Shown: positions 7,904 through 16,582, numbered from the stretch's first letter. The stretch: DNA of 64,000 bases from Actinomycetes bacterium (GCA_023396115.1 JAEWXC010000073.1:3855-67854), one strand, 5' to 3'. The notes: generated from the sequence alone by a model not told the origin. Numbers and translations are program-made.

Positions 7904-8268
7904 CCCGAGGGTCACGTCCCCGCCGACCGCGCGTTTTCTGCGCCGACCGGGCACTTGCGTGGCGCTGACCGGGCACTTGCGTGGCGCTGACCGGGCACTT
8001 CTGCACCGACCGGGCACTTGTGTGGCGCTGACCGGGCACTTGCGCGACGCTGACCTCCCCCCTTGCGCGGCGCCGGGACGCCGGTCCGACGCGACTCCGG
8101 GAGCGCACCAGGCCCCTGCCGGGCGGTGTTCGGAGCGCCGGCGGAAGCCTGATCCGGGACCGAGTTCTCCACAGGCGGCGGTTTCTTTGCTCGACATGGT
8201 GTTTCCGGACCGGTAGCAAGGGGGATGCGAAAGCACAGGTGTCCGTACTCGGGATCGGAGACGCCGGA
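7904..8268. other. Intergenic region, 365 bp
   Basis: It holds the 22-bp tandem repeat at 7941-8064; from about 8065 to 8268 I see no convincing gene, only the upstream region of the pilus operon. In-frame GTG 8239 could be an alternative start of the next gene. Confidence 0.6.
7941..8064 (+). repeat. Short tandem repeat, about 22-bp unit
   Basis: The core GACCGGGCACTT is present perfectly at 7945, 7967, 7989, 8008 and 8030 (spacing 22, 22, 19, 22), with degenerate flanking copies near 7921 and 8052. A full unit reads like CGCTGACCGGGCACTTGCGTGG. Units carry short GCGCC/GGCGC arms. Neither strand gives a plausible protein. Confidence 0.85.
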
Positions 8269-9522
8269 ATGACGACGATGCGTGCTGCCCCCACGGGGTC
8301 GGAGCTCGACGCGCTGGATGCGCGTGTCCGCGAGCTCGTGCGCGGCGAGGGGGTCGACCCCCAGCGTGAGGGTGCCACCGTGCGGCGGTTGGCCGAGCGG
8401 GCGGTGCGGGAGCACGACGAACGCAGCCTCACCGGCGCGGTGCTGCCGCTGGCCGACAACGAGGCCGCAGTGGGCGAGTTGGTGGCGCGGGTGGCCGGCT
8501 TCGGTCCGCTGCAGGCGCTGCTGGAGGACCCCGAGGTCGAGGAGATCTGGATCAACGACCCCTCCCGGGTCTTCGTCGCCCGGCGCGGACGGCACGAGCT
8601 GACCAACCTGGTGCTCACCCAGGCCGGGGTGCGCGAACTCGTGGAACGGATGCTCAAGAGCTCGGGGCGCCGGATCGACCTGAGCCAGCCGTTCGTGGAC
8701 GCCGTCCTGCCGCAGGGACACCGGTTGCACGTGGTGCTGGAGGGCATCTCGCGCGGGTTCACGGCCGTCAACATCCGCAAGTTCGTGGTGCGGGCGTCCC
8801 GGCTGCGCGACCTGGTGGAGCTGGGCAGCCTGACCCCGGCCGCGGCGGACTTCCTGGACGCCTCGATCCGGGCCGGGCTCAACGTCGTGGTCGCCGGGGG
8901 AACCCAGACGGGCAAGACCACCTTCCTCAACTGTCTGGCCGCGGCGATCCCCGGTGGGGACCGGGTGGTGAGTGCCGAGGAGGTCTTCGAGCTCCGCTTC
9001 TCCCACCCCGACTGGGTCGCCCTCCAGACCCGTCAGGCCGGACTGGAGGGCACCGGCGAGGTCCGGCTGCGCGACCTGGTCAAGGAGTCGCTGCGGATGC
9101 GACCCAGCCGGATCGTGGTGGGGGAGGTGCGGGCCGAGGAGTGCCTCGACCTGCTGCTGGCGCTCAACTCCGGGATGCCGGGTCTGGCGACCCTGCACGC
9201 CAACAGCGCCCGCGAAGCCCTGGTCAAACTGTGCACCCTGCCCCTGCTCGCCGGCGAGAACATCGGCTCCCGCTTCGTGGTCCCGACCGTGGCCGCCTCG
9301 GTCGACCTGGTGGTCCACCTGGGCATCGACGAGACCGGGGTGCGCCGGGTCAACGAGATCGCGGCCGTCCCCGGCCGGGTCGAGCAGGACGTGATCGAGG
9401 TGGCCCCGATCTTCGTGCGCACCGACGGTGACCTCGTCGACATGGGCGGGATGCCGCCGCGCCCCGAGCGCTTCTCCCGGTTGGGCATCGACCTGGCCGG
9501 ACTGCTGGGGCGGAACGGCTGA
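8269..9522 (+). CDS. tadA: TadA/CpaF-type secretion ATPase of the Flp pilus
   Basis: 417-residue hexameric ATPase of the type II/IV secretion superfamily, which powers assembly of Flp pili at the cytoplasmic membrane. The Walker A motif GGTQTGKTTF is near residues 210-219; EEVFEL follows, and RMRPSRIVVGEVRAEE carries the Walker B region, with the LATLHANS box after it. Start: ATG 8269 with a GGAG 8 bases upstream; GTG 8239 would add 10 residues. First gene of a tightly packed Tad operon: its TGA shares a base with the next ATG. No TadZ/CpaE gene is present upstream. Confidence 0.9.
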   Translation: MTTMRAAPTGSELDALDARVRELVRGEGVDPQREGATVRRLAERAVREHDERSLTGAVLPLADNEAAVGELVARVAGFGPLQALLEDPEVEEIWINDPSRVFVARRGRHELTNLVLTQAGVRELVERMLKSSGRRIDLSQPFVDAVLPQGHRLHVVLEGISRGFTAVNIRKFVVRASRLRDLVELGSLTPAAADFLDASIRAGLNVVVAGGTQTGKTTFLNCLAAAIPGGDRVVSAEEVFELRFSHPDWVALQTRQAGLEGTGEVRLRDLVKESLRMRPSRIVVGEVRAEECLDLLLALNSGMPGLATLHANSAREALVKLCTLPLLAGENIGSRFVVPTVAASVDLVVHLGIDETGVRRVNEIAAVPGRVEQDVIEVAPIFVRTDGDLVDMGGMPPRPERFSRLGIDLAGLLGRNG

Positions 9523-10376
9523 TGGGTGCCCTCCTCGGCCTGGTGCTCGGGACCGGTCTGCTCCTGGTCTGGACGGCCTGCTGTGTCCCGCGGCGCCCCC
9601 GCACCCGCTCGCGCACGCCCGGCAGACTGACCCAGATGCTGGCTGCTGCCGGGTTGGCGCACGTGGCTCCCAGTGGGGTGATCGCCGTGTCGGTGGTCGC
9701 CGGCGGCGTGTCGCTGCTGGTCGTGCAGGCGATCTCCCAGACCTTCCCGGTCGCGCTCGCCTTCGCGGTGATGGCCTCCTCGGTCCCGCTCATGGTGCTG
9801 TCGTCCCGGGCACGCAAGCGGCAGCACGAGTTCGCGGAGGTCTGGCCCGAGGCGGTCGACAACCTGGCCAGCGCGGTGCGGGCCGGGATGTCGCTGCCCG
9901 ATGCCGTCAGCGCCCTCGGCAGCACCGGCCCCGAACCGCTCCGTCCGGCGTTCGGGGAGTTCGGCATCGACTACCAGCTCACCGGGCGGTTCAACGACTC
10001 CCTGGACGCGCTCAAGGCCCGTCTGGCCGACCCGGTCGGTGACCGTGTCGTGGAGGGCCTCCGGATCGCCCGCGAGGTCGGCGGTGGAGAGCTGGGACGC
10101 CTGCTGCGCAACCTGTCCGGCTACCTCCGCGACGACCTGCGCACCCGCAGCGAGATGCTCTCGCGCCAGGCGTGGGTGGTCAACGGAGCCCGTATGGCGG
10201 TCGCCGCCCCGTGGCTGGTGCTGCTGTTCATGTCCTTCCAGACCGAGGCGATCCACCGCTACGCCAGCCCGGTCGGCGCGGCCGTCCTGCTGGTCGGCGG
10301 TGTGCTGTGCCTGGTCGCCTACCGGACGATGCTGCGGATCGGCCGACTCCCCACGGAGCGGAGGATCCTGGCATGA
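9522..10376 (+). CDS. tadB: TadB-like inner-membrane platform protein
   Basis: 284 residues; type II secretion system F-domain family. Hydrophobic segments at about 5-22, 55-95 and two near the C-terminus (after residues 215 and 250) flank a cytoplasmic helical domain (RKRQHEFAEVWPEAVDNLASAVRAG). It would form, with TadC, the membrane platform on which the TadA ATPase works. Starts within the stop of tadA and overlaps tadC by ATGA, so translation is coupled. The LASAVRAGMSLPDAVSAL signature is typical of TadB. Confidence 0.88.
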   Translation: MGALLGLVLGTGLLLVWTACCVPRRPRTRSRTPGRLTQMLAAAGLAHVAPSGVIAVSVVAGGVSLLVVQAISQTFPVALAFAVMASSVPLMVLSSRARKRQHEFAEVWPEAVDNLASAVRAGMSLPDAVSALGSTGPEPLRPAFGEFGIDYQLTGRFNDSLDALKARLADPVGDRVVEGLRIAREVGGGELGRLLRNLSGYLRDDLRTRSEMLSRQAWVVNGARMAVAAPWLVLLFMSFQTEAIHRYASPVGAAVLLVGGVLCLVAYRTMLRIGRLPTERRILA

Positions 10377-11305
10377 GCCCGACCGTGTGGGGTGCCGTGC
10401 TCGGGGCTTTGGCCGCGGCCGGGCTGCTGCTCGTCGCGGCCCGCGTCCGCGCCGTGCGACGCCCCGCCCTGGCCGACCGGGTGCTGCCCTACGTGCGCGA
10501 CCTGTCACCCGAGCCCGCCACCGGGGCACCGGTCGCCTCGACCCGAGCCGCGGCGGTCGGCATCTTCGGGCCGAGCCTGCGCAGCGCCGCGGACCTGGTC
10601 GAGAAGGTGCTCGGCGGAGCCCCGTCGGTGCGGCGTCGCCTGGTCCGGGCCGACCTCGACCTGACCCTGCACGAGTTCCGGATCCAGCAGGTCCAGTGGG
10701 GGCTGGTCGGGTTCGCGATCTGTGCGGCGCTGGGTCTGTGGCGCTCGGTCACCGCCGGTGCCCACCCGGTCCTCGTGCTGGTGCTGTGCCTGTTCGGCTT
10801 CGTGATGGGGGTGCTGCTGCGGGAGAACCGCCTGACCAGCCAGGTCACCGCCCGGGAACGTGCCGTGGTCGCGGAGTTCCCCACGGTGGCCGAGCTCCTG
10901 GCGCTGGCGGTGGCCGCCGGCGAGGGCCCGGTCGCGGCGCTGGACCGGGTGGTCAGCCGCTCCGGGGGCGTCCTGTCGAACGACCTGGCCCGCGTGCTGG
11001 CCGAGATCCGGACCGGTGAGCCGGTGGCGGAGGCGTTCGACCGGTGGGCCAACCGGTCCGGCGTCACGGTCGTCTCCCGGTTCGCCCAGGGCGTCGCGGT
11101 CGCGGTCGAGCGCGGCACCCCGCTGGCCGACGTGCTGCACGCCCAGGCCGCCGACGTCCGCGAGGCCGGCAGACGCGACCTCATCGAGGCCGCGGCGCGG
11201 CGCGAGGTCGTGATGATGGTCCCGGTCGTCTTCCTGGTCCTGCCCGTGACCGTCGTCTTCGCCTTCTACCCGGGCGTCCTGGGGTTGAGCCTCGCGGCAC
11301 CCTGA
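10373..11305 (+). CDS. tadC: TadC-like inner-membrane platform protein
   Basis: 310 residues, second F-domain protein of the pilus platform. An N-terminal hydrophobic helix (residues 4-22), a pair of central helices (QVQWGLVGFAICAALGLW and PVLVLVLCLFGFVMGVLL), a cytoplasmic domain (ERAVVAEFPTVAELLALAV) and a C-terminal membrane segment ending the protein fit TadC. The fixed ATGA overlap with tadB sets the start. It is followed after 48 bases by the small pilin gene. Confidence 0.87.
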   Translation: MSPTVWGAVLGALAAAGLLLVAARVRAVRRPALADRVLPYVRDLSPEPATGAPVASTRAAAVGIFGPSLRSAADLVEKVLGGAPSVRRRLVRADLDLTLHEFRIQQVQWGLVGFAICAALGLWRSVTAGAHPVLVLVLCLFGFVMGVLLRENRLTSQVTARERAVVAEFPTVAELLALAVAAGEGPVAALDRVVSRSGGVLSNDLARVLAEIRTGEPVAEAFDRWANRSGVTVVSRFAQGVAVAVERGTPLADVLHAQAADVREAGRRDLIEAAARREVVMMVPVVFLVLPVTVVFAFYPGVLGLSLAAP

Positions 11306-11353
11306 CGCCCCCACGATCGTTCCACCCACATCCTCGGAAGAAAGGACAGCACC

Positions 11354-11575
11354 ATGGAGAGCCTGACTCGGCTGGTCATCCTGGTGATCCACCCCCAGCT
11401 CGCGGCGCATCCGCCCGGCGGTCGGAGCCGCGACGAGCGCGGTGACGTACCCGGATGGGTGCTCGTGACCGTCATGTCCGCCGGTCTCGTCGCGGCCCTC
11501 GGCGTCCTGGCCGGTGACCAGCTCCGAGAGCTGCTCAACGCCGCGTTCGCGCAGGTCCGCGGCTCGAACTGGTGA
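11354..11575 (+). CDS. Small Flp-type pilin-like protein
   Basis: 73 residues: a charged segment (RSRDERGD) followed by one hydrophobic helix, VPGWVLVTVMSAGLVAALGV, and a short amphipathic tail. Position between tadC and tadE and the single-helix layout suit the major pilin subunit of a Flp/Tad pilus, cleaved near the RGD/VPG border. The canonical G/xxxxEY prepilin site is not evident, so processing is uncertain. GGAAGAAAGG lies upstream of the ATG. Its GTGA overlap with the next gene couples translation. Confidence 0.72.
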   Translation: MESLTRLVILVIHPQLAAHPPGGRSRDERGDVPGWVLVTVMSAGLVAALGVLAGDQLRELLNAAFAQVRGSNW

Positions 11576-11949
11576 ACCGTCGCGAGGAGGGATCGGCAGT
11601 CGTCGACTACCTCCTGGTGATGGTCCTGCTGCTGCCGCTGTTCCTGGGCATCCTGCAGCTGGCCCTGGTGCTGCACGTGCGCAACACGTTGGCCTCCGCC
11701 GCCTCGGAGGGCGCCCGCGTGGCGGCCACCCTCGACGGCGGCCCGGAACGCGGCCTGGCGGTGACCCGGGAGAGTGTCCGAGGCGCGATCTCGGAGAAGT
11801 TCGCCGAGGACCTGTCGCTGCACCGGGTTCAGCTCCGGGGAGCCCCGGCCTACGAGGTGCGCATCCACGCGCGGGTCCCGGCACTGGGTCTCGGGGGACC
11901 GGCGGTGGAGGTCGACGTCGCCGGGCACGCCGTCCTGGAGCGCCGGTGA
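11572..11949 (+). CDS. TadE-like pseudopilin
   Basis: 125 residues with the TadE signature: a short charged N-terminus (MNRREEGSAVVDYLLV) leading into a hydrophobic helix, then a periplasm-like domain starting RNTLASAASEGARVAA. TadE proteins are minor pseudopilins of Tad pili. GTG start overlaps the pilin stop; the end overlaps the next gene by GTGA. Confidence 0.85.
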   Translation: MNRREEGSAVVDYLLVMVLLLPLFLGILQLALVLHVRNTLASAASEGARVAATLDGGPERGLAVTRESVRGAISEKFAEDLSLHRVQLRGAPAYEVRIHARVPALGLGGPAVEVDVAGHAVLERR

Positions 11950-12422
11950 GAGCCCTGCTCGCTGCCCCGGCACGTCTGCGGGGTGCCCGGGACGAGTCCG
12001 CCTCGGCGCTGCTCGAATTCATCTGGCTGGCGGTGCTGCTGCTGGTGCCGGTGGTGTGGATCGTGCTCTCGGTGTTCGAGGTCCAGCGCGGCTCCTTCGG
12101 GGTGGCGACCGCCGCCCGGGCGGCCGGTCGGGCGTTCGTGCTCGCGCCCGACGAGGCCAGTGCCCAGCAGCGCGCCGAGGCCGCCGCTCGCGTTGCGCTG
12201 ACCGACCAGGGCGTCACCGGTGCCCCGGTGGACGTGGAGGTCCGGTGCAGCCTCGGGCGGGGGCGGTGCCTGGACGGCACCTCCGTGGTGACGGTCAGGG
12301 TCCGGTCACGGGTCGACCTGCCGCTGCTGCCCTCGGTGCTCGGCGGCGGAGCCCCGACCTTCGCACTCAGCGCGAGCCACACCCTGCCCGTGGGGCAGTA
12401 CGTCGAACGGCAGTCACCGTGA
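11946..12422 (+). CDS. TadE-family minor pseudopilin (second copy)
   Basis: 158 residues, one N-terminal membrane helix (ALLEFIWLAVLLLVPVVWIV) preceded by an ESASALLEF segment that matches the TadE/TadF leader with its glutamate, then an extracytoplasmic domain with two cysteines (VRCSLGRGRC) that may form a disulfide. It sits between TadE and the TadG-like protein and overlaps both by GTGA. The position suggests the TadF role. Confidence 0.78.
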   Translation: MRALLAAPARLRGARDESASALLEFIWLAVLLLVPVVWIVLSVFEVQRGSFGVATAARAAGRAFVLAPDEASAQQRAEAAARVALTDQGVTGAPVDVEVRCSLGRGRCLDGTSVVTVRVRSRVDLPLLPSVLGGGAPTFALSASHTLPVGQYVERQSP

Positions 12423-12868
12423 CGGCCCGTCCAGCACGGCGGCGCGACGAGGTCGGCCAGATCTCGCTGCTGATCATCGGCATGGCCACGATCCTGCTGA
12501 TCGGGGTGGCGGTGGTGGTGGACGCCTCGGCCGCCTACCTGCAGCGCCAGGGCCTGAACACGCTGGCCGACGGGGCCGCCCTGTACGGCGCCGACCGCGG
12601 AGCCCGGGCGGTCCACCTGCAGGGCCTCGACGACCGGTTGCCGCAGGTCCGCGCCCAGGTCGAGCAAGGCGTCGCCGAGTACCTGCGCAACACCCGCGCC
12701 GCCGACCAGTTCCCCGGCCTGCAGGCCCGGGTCACCGTCGAGGCGGGCAGCAACACGGTGCGGGTGACCCTGCGGGCCCCGCTCGACCTGCCGCTGTCGG
12801 TGCCCGGCTCACCCGAGGCGCCCCAGGTCGCCGCCCAGGGCGCTGCGGTGGTGACCGTGCGGCGCTGA
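12419..12868 (+). CDS. TadG-like protein (Flp pilus assembly)
   Basis: 149 residues. DEVGQISLLIIGMATILLIG followed by VVDASAAYLQRQGLNTLADGAAL is the typical opening of putative Flp pilus-assembly TadE/G-like proteins. Full-length TadG has a von Willebrand factor domain; this short form does not. It is the last gene of the operon, ends two bases before a convergent hydrolase gene, and no terminator is evident between them. Confidence 0.82.
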   Translation: MTARPARRRDEVGQISLLIIGMATILLIGVAVVVDASAAYLQRQGLNTLADGAALYGADRGARAVHLQGLDDRLPQVRAQVEQGVAEYLRNTRAADQFPGLQARVTVEAGSNTVRVTLRAPLDLPLSVPGSPEAPQVAAQGAAVVTVRR

Positions 12869-12869
12869 G

Positions 12870-14279
12870 TCAGTGGGCCAGCCACTCCGGGACGTCGTGG
12901 GGGGCGTAGTGCCGGTAGCGCGCCAGGAGCCGCTGGGCGTTGCGGTTGCCCGGGTCGTCGAACCCCAGGAAGCGCAGGGCGCGCTCGCCGAAGAATCCCT
13001 CGGGGTCATCGTTCGGTTCCTGGTGGTCGGCCTCCTGGTCGGCCAGGAACGTGTCGAGGTTCTCCAGCAGGACCAGCATGAACCAGTCCGAGCCGTACAT
13101 GACGCGCTCGCGCATGGCCGCACCGTCGCCCCGCAGCAGCGCACGCAGTTCGTCGCGGTACCGCGGGTACCCCGCGTCGCGGGTGTTGTGGTTGCTCACG
13201 TCGGCGTACAGGTGCTCGCCCCCGGGGGTGCCCGCCAGTCGGGCCATCTGGCCCGCCCACCCGGTGCCGACGGGGGTGTGGGTGCCGCCGAAGTGGCCCA
13301 GGTTGAGGTGCAGCCCGGGGAACTCGGCCAGCACCGTGGCCCAGTCCGCGGGATCGGAGAAGCGGTCGTAGTCCTTGCTGGAGCCCTGGGTGCTGTTGGC
13401 GTGCGCGGTGATCGGCACGTCCTGCTCCAGGCACCACGTGTACAGCTCGCGCAGCACCCGGTCCACGTGCGGGCCGTCCTGCCCGACCGGACCCCCACCC
13501 CTGGTGGCGTTGTTCAGGGGCCGGAACCCCATCGGCGGGTACAGCTTGACCCCCACGCACCCGAACCGCTCCACCGAGAGTTTCACCCGGTCCAGGGCGG
13601 TGAACGGGTCCCCCCGGTTCTCCGAGGCGATCTGCCGGCGCGGGTCGAAACCGACGAACGGGTGCACCCGCACCGACGGTGCGTCCGGGATCCGGCCCAG
13701 CATCGAGAGCCGGCTGATCTTCTCCTGCAGCTCGACCTGCTCGCGGACCGTGGTCTCCGGCGGGTCGCCCACCCCCAACCCCAGGTCCACCAGCATTGGG
13801 GTGAACAGGTCCACCGACGGGAACTGGCGCACCAGGTGGACGGTGTTCTCCCAGCGGTGCTGGGTGAACAGGGCGCCGAAGGCGATCCCACGACGGACCA
13901 GTGCCGGCAGGTCGCGCAGTCCCTCGGTGGTCACCACCTCCCCGCCGGCCTCGGCCCGCGCCGCCGCCAGCAGCTCCGGGTCACTGGCCTGCAGCTGGGC
14001 AACGCGTTCGGCCACCACAGCGTCCAGATCGGGAACCCGGGCCGAGCTGAGCGACTCGGGGAACCCGGACCGCGACCCCAGCAGCAACGTGTCCAACCGG
14101 CGCGTCTCCTCGGCGTGGCCCGGCGCCCCGGCCTGCACGATCCGGTCGACCAGGGCCGCGATCGCCCCACGCGCGGGCAGGCCGTCCGCGTCGCGGAGCG
14201 CGACCTTGTGCACGAACCCGCGGATCGGCAGGTCGTCGCCGTTGAAGGTGTGGCAGTGGATGTCGACCACGGTGCCCAT
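12870..14279 (-). CDS. Metal-dependent hydrolase of the amidohydrolase superfamily
   Basis: 469 residues. The N-terminal DIHCHTF gives the metal-binding HxH (H8 and H10). Further metal-site elements are VGVKLYPPMGF, ITAHANSTQG, LGHFGG and YGSDWF, the last two with the C-terminal histidine and aspartate of a TIM-barrel amidohydrolase. Long insertions and an acidic C-terminal extension (EADHQEPNDDPEGF) make it larger than the common Amidohydro-rel_2 enzymes. The substrate is unknown. Start: ATG 14279 places HxH at the very N-terminus; the in-frame ATG 14330 would add a low-complexity stretch. It is divergent from the protease gene at 14462. Confidence 0.78.
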   Translation of the reverse strand: MGTVVDIHCHTFNGDDLPIRGFVHKVALRDADGLPARGAIAALVDRIVQAGAPGHAEETRRLDTLLLGSRSGFPESLSSARVPDLDAVVAERVAQLQASDPELLAAARAEAGGEVVTTEGLRDLPALVRRGIAFGALFTQHRWENTVHLVRQFPSVDLFTPMLVDLGLGVGDPPETTVREQVELQEKISRLSMLGRIPDAPSVRVHPFVGFDPRRQIASENRGDPFTALDRVKLSVERFGCVGVKLYPPMGFRPLNNATRGGGPVGQDGPHVDRVLRELYTWCLEQDVPITAHANSTQGSSKDYDRFSDPADWATVLAEFPGLHLNLGHFGGTHTPVGTGWAGQMARLAGTPGGEHLYADVSNHNTRDAGYPRYRDELRALLRGDGAAMRERVMYGSDWFMLVLLENLDTFLADQEADHQEPNDDPEGFFGERALRFLGFDDPGNRNAQRLLARYRHYAPHDVPEWLAH

Positions 14280-14461
14280 CGCAGCCCCCGACCGGCCGGC
14301 CGGCCCGGCGCCGGCGTGTCCCTCGAGCATGACCCCACCGGGCCGACCCCGGGCGGCCGTGACGGCAGCATGACCAGAATCGGGGATGCTGCCGCCTGCG
14401 TCGCGGCGGATCGTGGGAGAGGAGGCGGTCCGGGCCGCACACTCGGCGAGGAGGTGCTCGC

Positions 14462-15463
14462 ATGGGCGACCGCAGTGCGTCCCGGGTGCTGGGGGACACC
14501 GACGAACTCCAGTCCCGGTTGGAGCAACGACGCAGCCTGCTGCGTCACGAACTGGCCCGGGCCCACGAGGACCCGCGGCACCTGGTCCGACGCGCCCAGC
14601 AGTTGGTCGCGCACCCCGAGCGGCTCGAACCGGCCGGCACCGAGCCCAGCCCCGACGAGGTGAACGCGGCCGAACGGATCATCAACCGCAACGACCTGGT
14701 GCACACCAACTACCTCGAGCGCGGGGTCCGGGCGGTGCGCAGCGTCGTCCGGGTCTCGCTGCGGGACGCGGCCGGCAACGTGGCGCCCGAGGGCACCGGC
14801 TCCCTGGTCGCGCCCGGCCTGCTGATGACCAACCACCACGTGCTCGGCGACCCCGGCACCGCAGGACGTGCCGTCGTGGACCTGGACTACGAGCTGGACC
14901 TGACCGGGTCCGAACGCAGCGCGCGGCGCCTGTCCCTGGACCCGGGCACGTTCTTCGTCGCCGACCCCGGTCTGGACGTCGCGTTCGTCGCCTTCGCCGA
15001 ACCGGTCGCCCCGGCCGAGGACCCCGGGACCGGGCCGGTGCCGCTGCTGCTGGTCGACGACGAGGACGCGATCACCGTGGGGGAGCACGTCAACGTGGTC
15101 CAGCACCCCCGCGGGCAGCGCAAGCAGGTGGCGTTCCGGGCGAACCAGGTCCTGGACCGACTCGACGACCTGCTCTGGTACGCCGCCGACACCGAACCCG
15201 GCTCGTCGGGGGCGCCGGTCTTCAACGACCAGTGGGTGCTGGTGGGCCTGCACCGCCAGTCGATCCCGCGACGCGAGGGGGACGAGGTGCTGAACAAGGA
15301 CGGCACGGTGCACACACCGGGCCAGGCCGACGACGAGATCGACTGGATCGCCAACGAGGGTGTCCGCAGCGGCGCCATCCGCGGGTGGTTGGCCGGCCTG
15401 GACCTGGACGTCACGGCGGGCCGGTGGCGCGACGCCCTGCTGACGGGAGTGCTGGCCCCATGA
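14462..15463 (+). CDS. Trypsin-like serine protease with N-terminal helical domain
   Basis: 333 residues, no signal peptide. A helical, arginine-rich N-terminal domain (residues 1-100, containing ERIINRNDLVHTNYLERGV) precedes a chymotrypsin-fold peptidase. The catalytic triad reads H126 (LMTNHHVLG), D172 (GLDVAFVAF) and S249 (EPGSSGAPVF), as in V8-like and other cytoplasmic trypsin-like domains. The ERIIxRNDLxxxxxLERG segment recalls the linker of peptidases joined to effector domains in bacterial conflict systems; that is memory of wording, not a search. It overlaps the next gene by ATGA, so a membrane partner is made with it. Confidence 0.82.
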   Translation: MGDRSASRVLGDTDELQSRLEQRRSLLRHELARAHEDPRHLVRRAQQLVAHPERLEPAGTEPSPDEVNAAERIINRNDLVHTNYLERGVRAVRSVVRVSLRDAAGNVAPEGTGSLVAPGLLMTNHHVLGDPGTAGRAVVDLDYELDLTGSERSARRLSLDPGTFFVADPGLDVAFVAFAEPVAPAEDPGTGPVPLLLVDDEDAITVGEHVNVVQHPRGQRKQVAFRANQVLDRLDDLLWYAADTEPGSSGAPVFNDQWVLVGLHRQSIPRREGDEVLNKDGTVHTPGQADDEIDWIANEGVRSGAIRGWLAGLDLDVTAGRWRDALLTGVLAP

Positions 15464-15873
15464 GCACGGCCCAGACCTACGGGTTCGCCTGCCTGGTGCT
15501 GGGCGCAGGACTGGTGGTGGCCCAGGTGGTGGTGGCGTGGATGGCGGCCCGCACCAAGCCAGCGATCCCGACGGACGTGGTGCGCGACGTGTCGGCCGCG
15601 GCCGACGCTGTCGGGCAGGTCAGAGCCACCCTGCCCGTGGGCCTGGAGTCGACCTCGGCGGAGGCGGTGAGCCGGGCGCTCGACAGGGCGGAGGCCAGCG
15701 CGAACCAGGCGAAGGAGAAAACCGAGGCAGCCGCCGACGGCAAGGGCCAGGGGGCGAACGACGTGCTCTCGGTCATCGCCGGGTCCATGCCGCTGGGTGT
15801 CCTCGGCTTCCTCTTCGTGACCCTCGGCGCCGCGGTGCTGGACCTGCTCGACGTGGTGGTCGGCGTGCAGTAG
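15460..15873 (+). CDS. Membrane protein coupled to the protease
   Basis: 137 residues with a transmembrane segment near residues 6-28 and another near 108-130. Between them is a soluble helical stretch rich in Ala, Glu and Lys (DRAEASANQAKEKTEAAADG) that could form a coiled coil. It overlaps the protease gene by four bases, which argues for a joint function such as membrane anchoring or sensing. No family is recognised. A hairpin terminator follows at 15888. Confidence 0.7.
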   Translation: MSTAQTYGFACLVLGAGLVVAQVVVAWMAARTKPAIPTDVVRDVSAAADAVGQVRATLPVGLESTSAEAVSRALDRAEASANQAKEKTEAAADGKGQGANDVLSVIAGSMPLGVLGFLFVTLGAAVLDLLDVVVGVQ

Positions 15874-15887
15874 CTCCCATGACGCAG

Positions 15888-15921
15888 ACCGTCCCCGGCG
15901 CCACGAGGCGTCGGGGACGGT
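15888..15921. terminator. Terminator hairpin, convergent genes
   Basis: ACCGTCCCCG (15888-15897) pairs with 15912-15921, lying between the plus-strand membrane protein and the minus-strand secreted protein. Confidence 0.6.
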
Positions 15922-15940
15922 GTCGTCCGGGGAGGCCGGC

Positions 15941-16582
15941 TCACTCCGGCAGCGTGCGGCGGACCAGGTCCTGGGCCAGGTCACGTCCACCGCGGGTCTC
16001 GGCGAAGCTGGCCACGAACAGTCGCAACCGTCCGCTGGGAAGACACTCGGTGGGGATGAACTGGCGCAGCAGCTTGGCCTGGCGACGCACCTTCCACGTC
16101 GCACCAGTGCAGAGCTCCTCCGAGCCGGGCATCGTCGTGAACCCGGTGCGGTGCTGGACCGAACCCCACGAGGTGACGAGGTCGTCCGGTGCCTCGCCCT
16201 GCGACGGTCCGCCGTTGGCGGCCGGCCACAACCCGATGATCTGCATCTGCTGGCGCGGACGCTTCAACAGTCCACGGACCCGGGTCTCGAGCAGCAGCCC
16301 TCGGGCGGAGCGGGTCACCCGCACGTACCGCACGTCGACGGCACGCACTGCCCGTGGGTGGTGGCGGCGCGACCACCGGTCGGCCTTGACGTCACCGACG
16401 GGGTCGCGGACCACGACCGGTTCCGTGGTCGTGCTGGCCGGTGCGGCGGGGGCGGCATGCACAGCGGGTGCCGCCGCGGCAGTCAGAGCACACGACACCG
16501 CCACCGCGGTGGACACGGTGGCGGTGCGGAGCAGGGAACGGAACCGGCGCTGGCCGGGGTGGGAGTCGCGAGGCTGGAACAT
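15941..16582 (-). CDS. Secreted protein of unknown function
   Basis: 213 residues. A basic N-terminus (RDSHPGQRRFRSLLR) and a hydrophobic, alanine-rich signal peptide to about residue 44 are followed by PVVVRDPVGDVKADRW, then a beta-rich domain with two cysteines (ELCTGATW and TECLPSG). The DxxGDVK pattern is seen in several exported actinobacterial proteins, but I cannot name a family. GGAGGA precedes the ATG by four bases. It is convergent with the protease operon. Confidence 0.7.
   Translation of the reverse strand: MFQPRDSHPGQRRFRSLLRTATVSTAVAVSCALTAAAAPAVHAAPAAPASTTTEPVVVRDPVGDVKADRWSRRHHPRAVRAVDVRYVRVTRSARGLLLETRVRGLLKRPRQQMQIIGLWPAANGGPSQGEAPDDLVTSWGSVQHRTGFTTMPGSEELCTGATWKVRRQAKLLRQFIPTECLPSGRLRLFVASFAETRGGRDLAQDLVRRTLPE

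Noticed and set aside
7941..8064. CRISPR array
   Set aside because: Units of 19-22 bp follow each other with no unique spacers and no cas genes.
6680..8236. 518-codon ORF on the minus strand spanning the repeat array
   Set aside because: Reads through the 22-bp repeats and antisense of the secreted protein; sequence is repeat-derived (CPVSATQVPG).
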